9,144 nucleotides of DNA from an uncultured beta proteobacterium (GTDB lineage: Bacteria > Pseudomonadota > Gammaproteobacteria > Burkholderiales > SG8-39). Where the stretch lies: assembly GCA_903868285.1 (NCBI GenBank), contig CAIPUP010000353.1:1-9144 (forward strand). The letters run 5' to 3'. Of this stretch, positions 5,030-9,144 are shown piece by piece. Under the pieces are notes generated by a model. The model worked only from the letters and a program-made list of their open reading frames with translations. It was not told the origin of the DNA and ran no database searches. Numbering within the stretch: position 1 is the first letter of the stretch; each line of letters begins with the position of its first letter. The position numbers and the translations under genes were made by a program.

Positions 5030-6835
5030 ATGTCCACGAAGACAAACCAGGTTTCTTCCAAGCCGGATGCCAACACCACCGGCAACAGCACCGAACTTCC
5101 CTCCAATTTCATTCGCAGCCAGATCGATGTTGATCTGGCTGCTGGCAAATGGGCACAGCGCGGCTGGTCTGGTCAGCCAGGCGATGCCGCCAGTCATGCT
5201 TCGGCCGCCGCCGATCCGGCACAGATTCGCACCCGCTTTCCGCCCGAGCCCAATGGCTATCTGCATTTTGGTCATGCCAAGTCGATCTGCCTGAACTTTG
5301 GCCTGGCGCGCGACTATGGCGGTGCCTGCCATATGCGCTTTGACGACACCAATCCGGAAAAGGAAGAACAGGCCTACGTCGATTCCATCATCGACGCCGT
5401 GCAATGGCTGGGCTGGTCATGGCACAACTTCGGCCAGGACAATCAGTACTTCGCCTCGGACTACTTTGACTTCATGTACCGCGCTGCCGAGGCACTGATT
5501 AGCGCTGATCTGGCCTATGTCGATGAACAGAACGCCGAGGACATGCGTCGCAATCGCGGCAGCCTGACCGAGCGCGGTACCGACAGCCCGTTTCGCAATC
5601 GTCCGGTGGCGGAATCACTGCAGCGCTTTCAGCAAATGCGCGATGGTCAGCATGCCGATGGCGCAATGGTGTTGCGGGCCAAGATCGACATGGCCTCGCC
5701 CAACATCAACCTGCGCGATCCGGCCATCTATCGCATCCGCCATGCCGAACATCACCGTACCGGCAATCGCTGGTGCATCTATCCGATGTACACCTTCGCC
5801 CATCCGATCGAGGATGCGCTCGAGCGCATCAGTCACTCCATCTGCACGCTGGAGTTCGAGGATCAACGCCCCTTCTACGACTGGTTGCTGGGCAAGCTGG
5901 CCGACCTCGGCCTGCTGGCCAGACCGCTGCCGCAGCAGATTGAATTCGCCCGCCTTAACCTGAGCTATGTGGTGCTGTCCAAGCGCAAGCTGATCCAGCT
6001 GGTTGAGGAAGGACATGTCGACGGCTGGGATGATCCGCGTCTGCCGACCCTGGCCGGGGCGCGACGGCGCGGCTACACGCCCGAAGGCTTCCGACGCTTT
6101 GCCGAGCGCATCGGAGTCTCCAAGGCCGACTCCTGGATCGACTACAGCGTGCTGGAAGACTGCATGCGCGAACATCTGAACGAGGTGGCCGAGCGACGCA
6201 TTGCCGTTCTCGATCCACTCAAGCTGGTGATCGAGAACTACCCCGAGGACAAAGAAGAAACCTGTCTGGCACCGAACCATCCGCAACAGCCCGAACTCGG
6301 CAAACGCGAGGTGCCGTTTTCACGCGAACTGTGGATCGAGCGCGAGGACTATGCCGAAGTGCCGCCCAAGGGCTACTTCCGCCTTTTCCCCGGCAACAAG
6401 GTGCGTCTGCGCTACGGCTATGTCATTGAATGCATCGGCTTTGATGCCAGCAGTAACAGCGTGCGCTGCCGCTACTTCGAGGACAGCAAATCCGGCACAC
6501 CGGGTGCTGATCAGTACAAGGTCAAGGGCAATATCCACTGGCTCAGCGCACGCCATGCGGTCACTGCCGAGGTGCGGCTGTATGACCGCCTGTTCCTGGC
6601 TGAGCATCCCGGTGCAAAACAGGATTTTCTGCAAGACCTCAATCCCGACTCGGTACGCGTGATCACGGCGCAACTGGAACCATTGCTGGGTGAGGCTGCT
6701 GCCCGGCCTGATGCCACACAAGTGGCGAGCGTTCAATTCGAACGCCATGGTTACTTCTGCGTCGATCGCGACTCCAGTGCTGCACGGCCCCTGTTCAACC
6801 GTGCGGTCACACTGCGTGATGCGTGGCAAAAATAG
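5030..6835 (+). CDS. glnS: Glutaminyl-tRNA synthetase
   Basis: A 601-residue class I aminoacyl-tRNA synthetase that charges tRNA-Gln with glutamine in the cytoplasm using ATP. The HIGH-type motif sits in FPPEPNGYLHFGHAKS (70-85; HFGH at 79-82), and MRFDDTNPEKE follows at 102-112. The KMSKS-type motif is VLSKRKL (315-321), preceded by IEFARLNLSYV; these forms are specific to GlnRS rather than GluRS. The C-terminal half (about 380-595) matches the two-barrel anticodon-binding domain. The protein is longer than E. coli GlnRS (554 aa), partly from an N-terminal leader and from a Gly/Ala/Ser-rich stretch of about 20 residues (about 44-64) just before the HIGH segment. That stretch may be a normal betaproteobacterial feature. 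The ATG at 5030 is supported by cagga at 5015-5019. It lies 37 nt upstream of the Bug gene, without a visible terminator between. Confidence 0.97.
   Translation: MSTKTNQVSSKPDANTTGNSTELPSNFIRSQIDVDLAAGKWAQRGWSGQPGDAASHASAAADPAQIRTRFPPEPNGYLHFGHAKSICLNFGLARDYGGACHMRFDDTNPEKEEQAYVDSIIDAVQWLGWSWHNFGQDNQYFASDYFDFMYRAAEALISADLAYVDEQNAEDMRRNRGSLTERGTDSPFRNRPVAESLQRFQQMRDGQHADGAMVLRAKIDMASPNINLRDPAIYRIRHAEHHRTGNRWCIYPMYTFAHPIEDALERISHSICTLEFEDQRPFYDWLLGKLADLGLLARPLPQQIEFARLNLSYVVLSKRKLIQLVEEGHVDGWDDPRLPTLAGARRRGYTPEGFRRFAERIGVSKADSWIDYSVLEDCMREHLNEVAERRIAVLDPLKLVIENYPEDKEETCLAPNHPQQPELGKREVPFSRELWIEREDYAEVPPKGYFRLFPGNKVRLRYGYVIECIGFDASSNSVRCRYFEDSKSGTPGADQYKVKGNIHWLSARHAVTAEVRLYDRLFLAEHPGAKQDFLQDLNPDSVRVITAQLEPLLGEAAARPDATQVASVQFERHGYFCVDRDSSAARPLFNRAVTLRDAWQK
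5115..5142 (+). other. Perfect 11-bp inverted repeat (hairpin) early in glnS
   Basis: gcagccagatc at 5115-5125 is the exact reverse complement of gatctggctgc at 5132-5142, with a 6-nt loop. It lies about 85 nt inside the glnS coding region, encoding the segment around RSQIDVDLAA. No U-tract follows, so it is not an intrinsic terminator of the standard kind. It could be an mRNA structure or a coincidence of codon choice. Confidence 0.7.
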
Positions 6836-6872
6836 CCGCGACTCTTTGTTCATCCCTTACCGAAAGGCCACC

Positions 6873-7835
6873 ATGCCAGTTTTTATCCGTCTGCTCGCTG
6901 GAATCTGCCTGCTGTGGTCATCGTTCTGCCCGGGACAATCCACCTTCCCGTCCCAGCCGATTCATATCATCGTGCCCTATCCCGCCGGCGGGCCGAACGA
7001 CGTGTTGGCACGCATGCTGGGCGATCAACTCTCCAGCGCGTTTTCACAACAGAGCGTGATCGAGAACCGCGCCGGTGGTGGCGGCAATATCGCCACCGAA
7101 CTGGCAGCACGCGCCAAACCCGATGGCCATACCCTGGTGCTGCCGGCCATGGCCTATGCCGTCAACCCTTCGCTCTACAACAAGGTGCCTTACCGCTTTA
7201 GCGACTTCACACCACTGACCATCGTTGCCAAAGGCCCGCTGGTGCTGGCGGTACACCCGTCGCTGGCAGCGCGTTCGGTGGCGGAATTGCTGGCGCTGGC
7301 GCGTGCCAGGCCTGGCGCCATCGACTATGGCTCGGGCGGCAATGGTTCGTCGCTGCATCTGGCGGCAGAGTTATTCAAATACCAGGCCGCGGTCAATCTC
7401 AACCATGTGCCCTACAAAGGCACCAATGATCTGGTGCCCGACCTGATTGGTGGACGCGTGCCGGTGGCCTTCATCAGCCCGCTGATTGCCGATGGCCATG
7501 TCAAGGCCCAACGATTGCGCGCCCTGGCCGTCACTTCACCGCGTCGCGCCACCGGCTGGCCTGATCTACCCACCGTTGCCGAAGCCGGTGTCAAGGGTTA
7601 TGAGTTCGATGCCTGGTACGCCCTGCTAGTGCCGGCCGCCACGCCCACTGCCATCGTGGATCGCCTGTCACGGGCCGTGACACAAGCTTTGCGCGCACCG
7701 GAAGTACAGGGCAAGCTGGCCAGTCTTGGGGTTGAGGCAGTGGCCAATTCACCGCAAGAGGCCGCAGCCTATATCGCAGCCGAAGCGAAAAAATGGGAAA
7801 CCGTTTTGCGCGCCGCCAATATCCGTATCGACTGA
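6873..7835 (+). CDS. Tripartite tricarboxylate transporter substrate-binding protein (TctC/Bug family)
   Basis: A 320-residue periplasmic solute receptor. Residues 1-22 form a signal peptide with a hydrophobic core (LLAGICLLWSSF), so the mature protein begins shortly before FPSQPIHIIVPYPAGGPNDV. The sequence around C19 does not fit a lipobox because Phe precedes the Cys. Family hallmarks are IVPYPAGGPNDVLAR (33-47), VIENRAGGGGNIATE (62-76), AKPDGHTL (81-88), HVPYKGTNDLVPDLIGGRV in the centre and DLPTVAEAGVKGYE in the last third. Bug proteins bind small carboxylates, aromatic acids or amides, and their ligand cannot be read from sequence. The start at 6873 has AAAGG at 6863-6867; the further upstream in-frame ATG (6690) lies inside glnS. 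No tctA/tctB membrane genes are nearby, so it is an orphan, as is very common in Burkholderiales. Its last codons form the first unit of a 15-bp tandem repeat. Confidence 0.93.
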   Translation: MPVFIRLLAGICLLWSSFCPGQSTFPSQPIHIIVPYPAGGPNDVLARMLGDQLSSAFSQQSVIENRAGGGGNIATELAARAKPDGHTLVLPAMAYAVNPSLYNKVPYRFSDFTPLTIVAKGPLVLAVHPSLAARSVAELLALARARPGAIDYGSGGNGSSLHLAAELFKYQAAVNLNHVPYKGTNDLVPDLIGGRVPVAFISPLIADGHVKAQRLRALAVTSPRRATGWPDLPTVAEAGVKGYEFDAWYALLVPAATPTAIVDRLSRAVTQALRAPEVQGKLASLGVEAVANSPQEAAAYIAAEAKKWETVLRAANIRID

Positions 7836-7879
7836 TTCCGCATCGACTGATTCCGTATCGACCGATTCCGTATCGACTA
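7820..7879. repeat. 15-bp tandem repeat, 4 units, spanning the stop codon of the Bug gene
   Basis: Units start at 7820, 7835, 7850 and 7865 with consensus attccgtatcgactg and one or two changes per unit. The first unit encodes the C-terminal RID-stop of the Bug protein and the other three lie downstream. Because the unit is a multiple of three, the frame is kept: the stop recurs at 7848-7850 (TGA) and 7878-7880 (TAA), with a CGA in place of the stop in the third unit. The array occupies much of the 85-nt gap before the SDR gene. Confidence 0.92.
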
Positions 7880-7920
7880 ATGCTGATGCGCAAGCCAACG
7901 GATTACCAAAGGATCGTCCC

Positions 7921-8682
7921 ATGAACCAAGCCATCCCACGCGTTGCACTGATTACCGGTGCCGGCACTGGTATCGGCCGTTCGGCAGCGCTTGCCCTGCT
8001 GAATGATGGCTGGCGGGTGGTTCTGGCCGGGCGGCGTCTGGCACCGCTGCAAGAGACTGCAGCCCTGGCAGGAGAGCGCTCGGCACATGCGCTACCGGTG
8101 GTGGCCGATGTTACAGATGCCGAATCCGTGGCGGCCTTGTTCGCCACCTGCAAGAGTCACTTTGGTCGGCTGGATGTGTTGTTCAACAACGCCGGCATGG
8201 GTGCGCCGGCAGTGGCACTGGATCAACTCAGCCTGCAGCAATGGAAACAAGTGGTGGATGTCAACCTCACTGGCCCCTTTCTGTGCACGCAGGAGGCCTT
8301 CCGTCTGATGAAGTCTCAAACTCCGCGCGGTGGTCGCATCATCAACAACGGTTCGATCTCGGCCCATGCACCACGTCCCAATTCGGCGCCCTACACCGCC
8401 ACCAAGCATGCCATCACCGGCCTGACCAAGGCCTGCGCGCTGGACGGGCGCGCCTTCGATATCGCCTGCGGCCAAATCGACATCGGCAATGCCGCCACCG
8501 ACATGACCACCCGCATGAGCCAGGGCATACAACAGGCCGATGGCAGCATGGCGATCGAGGCGCGCATGGATGTTGCACAAGTGGGTGCGGCGGTATTGCA
8601 CATGGCCAATCTGCCGCTGGAAACCAATGTGCTGTTCATGACCATCATGGCCAGCAAGATGCCGTTTGTTGGACGAGGCTAG
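7921..8682 (+). CDS. Short-chain dehydrogenase/reductase (SDR) family oxidoreductase
   Basis: A 253-residue classical SDR: a cytoplasmic NAD(P)-dependent oxidoreductase acting on alcohols, ketones or hydroxyacyl groups. The Rossmann cofactor motif TGAGTGIG is at 12-19, NNAG at 89-92 and the structural Asn at 115 (VNLTG). The catalytic Ser is S145, followed 13 residues later by Y158 and K162 (YTATK). Substitution of Arg at 38-39 (AGRRL) after beta-2 is consistent with NADP preference, which is inference. IDIGNAATDMT (186-196) and the C-terminal MASKMPFVGRG are typical of one proteobacterial SDR subgroup without a firmly known substrate. The ATG at 7921 has AAAGGA at 7908-7913 with 7-nt spacing. 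The frame stays open upstream through the 15-bp repeat back to 7726, but those residues are repeat-derived and lack homology. It lies 85 nt after the Bug gene, so it may be co-transcribed. Confidence 0.92.
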   Translation: MNQAIPRVALITGAGTGIGRSAALALLNDGWRVVLAGRRLAPLQETAALAGERSAHALPVVADVTDAESVAALFATCKSHFGRLDVLFNNAGMGAPAVALDQLSLQQWKQVVDVNLTGPFLCTQEAFRLMKSQTPRGGRIINNGSISAHAPRPNSAPYTATKHAITGLTKACALDGRAFDIACGQIDIGNAATDMTTRMSQGIQQADGSMAIEARMDVAQVGAAVLHMANLPLETNVLFMTIMASKMPFVGRG

Positions 8683-8710
8683 GCGACACGGTCGAACGCG
8701 GCTATATACC

Positions 8711-9144
8711 TCAACCACCACCCAATAAATCCAGCTCTGGCGTCAATGCCTGCAGTGGTGACAGCTCACCCACCCGCACCCCGACCAGGCGCACCCGCCG
8801 CGACAGCCGTCCCTCAGCACTCACCATACCGCCCACCATACCGCCCACCGTACCGCTCACCGCACCGTTCACCGCACCATTCACCCTGGCCAAGCATTCG
8901 AACGCCGCCTTGCGAATGGTCAGTGCATCCGCAGTGGGTTGGGCCAGGGTGCGATCACGCGTGAGCGTTTCAAAATCAGAAAAACGCAGTTTCAGACCGA
9001 TGGTGCGACCGGCGTAACCGGCACGCTGCAAGTCATCGGCCAGCTTGCGGCACAACTGCACCACACTCCCCGCCACCACCTGCCAGTCCCGCGTGTCTTC
9101 CTGATAGGTGGTTTCGCGCGAGCGCGAGCGCGGCTCGCGTTGCA
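8711..9144 (-). CDS. dinB: DNA polymerase IV (Y-family), C-terminal part, gene runs off the window
   Basis: The last 143 residues of a DinB-type translesion polymerase; the start and the catalytic palm lie to the right of the window. The visible part is the little-finger DNA-binding domain: SRSRETTYQEDTRDW, then LADDLQRAGYAGRTIGLKLR and FSDFETLTRDRTL, a helix ending CLARV, and the last strand RRVRLVGVRVGELSP. The C-terminal PELDLLGGG resembles the beta-clamp-binding motif (QLxLF type), as expected for attachment to the replication clamp. Between the CLARV helix and the last strand there is an insertion of about 20 residues made of the four-residue repeat V-[N/S/G]-G-[A/T/M], encoded by a 12-bp DNA tandem repeat, where family members usually have a short loop. 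It converges with the SDR gene over a 28-nt gap with no clear terminator. DinB is normally under SOS control, but the promoter is outside the window. Confidence 0.9.
   Translation of the reverse strand, partial: QREPRSRSRETTYQEDTRDWQVVAGSVVQLCRKLADDLQRAGYAGRTIGLKLRFSDFETLTRDRTLAQPTADALTIRKAAFECLARVNGAVNGAVSGTVGGMVGGMVSAEGRLSRRVRLVGVRVGELSPLQALTPELDLLGGG
8820..8885. repeat. 12-bp tandem repeat inside dinB, 5.5 units
   Basis: Units start at 8820, 8832, 8844, 8856 and 8868, with half a unit at 8880. They read on the plus strand as ctcaccataccg-like 12-mers. Neighbouring units are the most alike: the pair carrying ata and the pair carrying gca flank an intermediate carrying gta, as expected from stepwise slippage duplications followed by point changes. 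The unit keeps the dinB frame and encodes VGGM, VGGM, VSGT, VNGA, VNGA when read from the left end of the array to the right. Confidence 0.93.

Noticed and set aside
5615..6286. A 223-codon reverse frame inside glnS
   Set aside because: Antisense shadow of the GlnRS catalytic and anticodon domains. No homology is apparent.
6690..6872. Longer start for the Bug protein at 6690
   Set aside because: It would overlap glnS by nearly 150 nt and bury the signal peptide. The ATG at 6873 has a ribosome binding site and begins directly with a signal peptide.
6891..6932. Lipoprotein signal in the Bug protein because of Cys at residue 19
   Set aside because: The residue before the Cys is Phe, which does not fit the lipobox requirement for a small residue.
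7726..7920. Extended N-terminus of the SDR through the 15-bp repeat
   Set aside because: The extension overlaps the Bug gene and encodes only repeat-derived residues. The ATG at 7921 has AAAGGA at good spacing and puts the Rossmann motif at the usual position.
8683..8710. Bidirectional terminator between the SDR gene and dinB
   Set aside because: The 28-nt gap has no stable hairpin and no T-tract on either strand.
7820..8885. CRISPR array
   Set aside because: Repeats are 12-15 bp, directly adjacent with no spacers, and partly coding. No cas genes are present.

Overview
The window is GC-rich, gene-dense bacterial chromosome with a housekeeping and central-metabolism character. The gene set points to a betaproteobacterium, most likely Burkholderiales (Alcaligenaceae or Comamonadaceae-like). 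It includes a Cys-type intracellular PHB depolymerase of the PhaZ1 kind, an orphan TctC/Bug periplasmic binding protein, a glutaminyl-tRNA synthetase, an SDR ending in a MPFVGRG tail and a DinB polymerase. The taxonomic call is inference from protein families, not from a marker gene.

Layout, left to right: (1) 1-102 is a leader made almost entirely of degenerate tandem repeats, leading to a forward fumarylacetoacetate-hydrolase-family gene (103-1245). (2) A reverse-strand four-gene operon follows, in transcription order: enoyl-CoA hydratase (4884-4090), MFS transporter (4087-2843), intracellular poly(3-hydroxybutyrate) depolymerase phaZ (2795-1554) and a DUF1232/YkvA small membrane protein (1557-1168). 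The junctions are 2 nt, 47 nt and a GTGA 4-nt overlap. Its last gene overlaps the FAH gene tail-to-tail by 78 bp. (3) A 145-bp divergent intergenic region (4885-5029) leads into forward glnS (5030-6835), a Bug-type solute-binding protein (6873-7835) and an SDR oxidoreductase (7921-8682). (4) At the right edge is the 3' part of dinB (DNA polymerase IV) on the reverse strand, convergent with the SDR gene across a 28-nt gap.

How the genes fit together: the reverse operon plausibly links storage-polymer mobilisation (PhaZ releases 3-hydroxybutyrate units) with hydroxyacyl/enoyl-CoA interconversion (hydratase) and an exporter or importer of unknown substrate. The forward genes after glnS look like independent catabolic or redox genes.

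I see no mobile element, CRISPR array, RNA gene or obvious novel defence or biosynthetic system. What stands out is fine-scale structure. There are unrelated short tandem arrays with units of 14, 12, 15 and 12 bp at three places, one inside the little-finger domain of dinB and one that re-duplicates a stop codon. The FAH/DUF1232 overlap is codon-aligned and antisense, so a hydrophobic helix is mirrored as a polar low-complexity tail. There is also a perfect 11-bp hairpin just inside glnS. No stretch over 300 bases lacks a gene.
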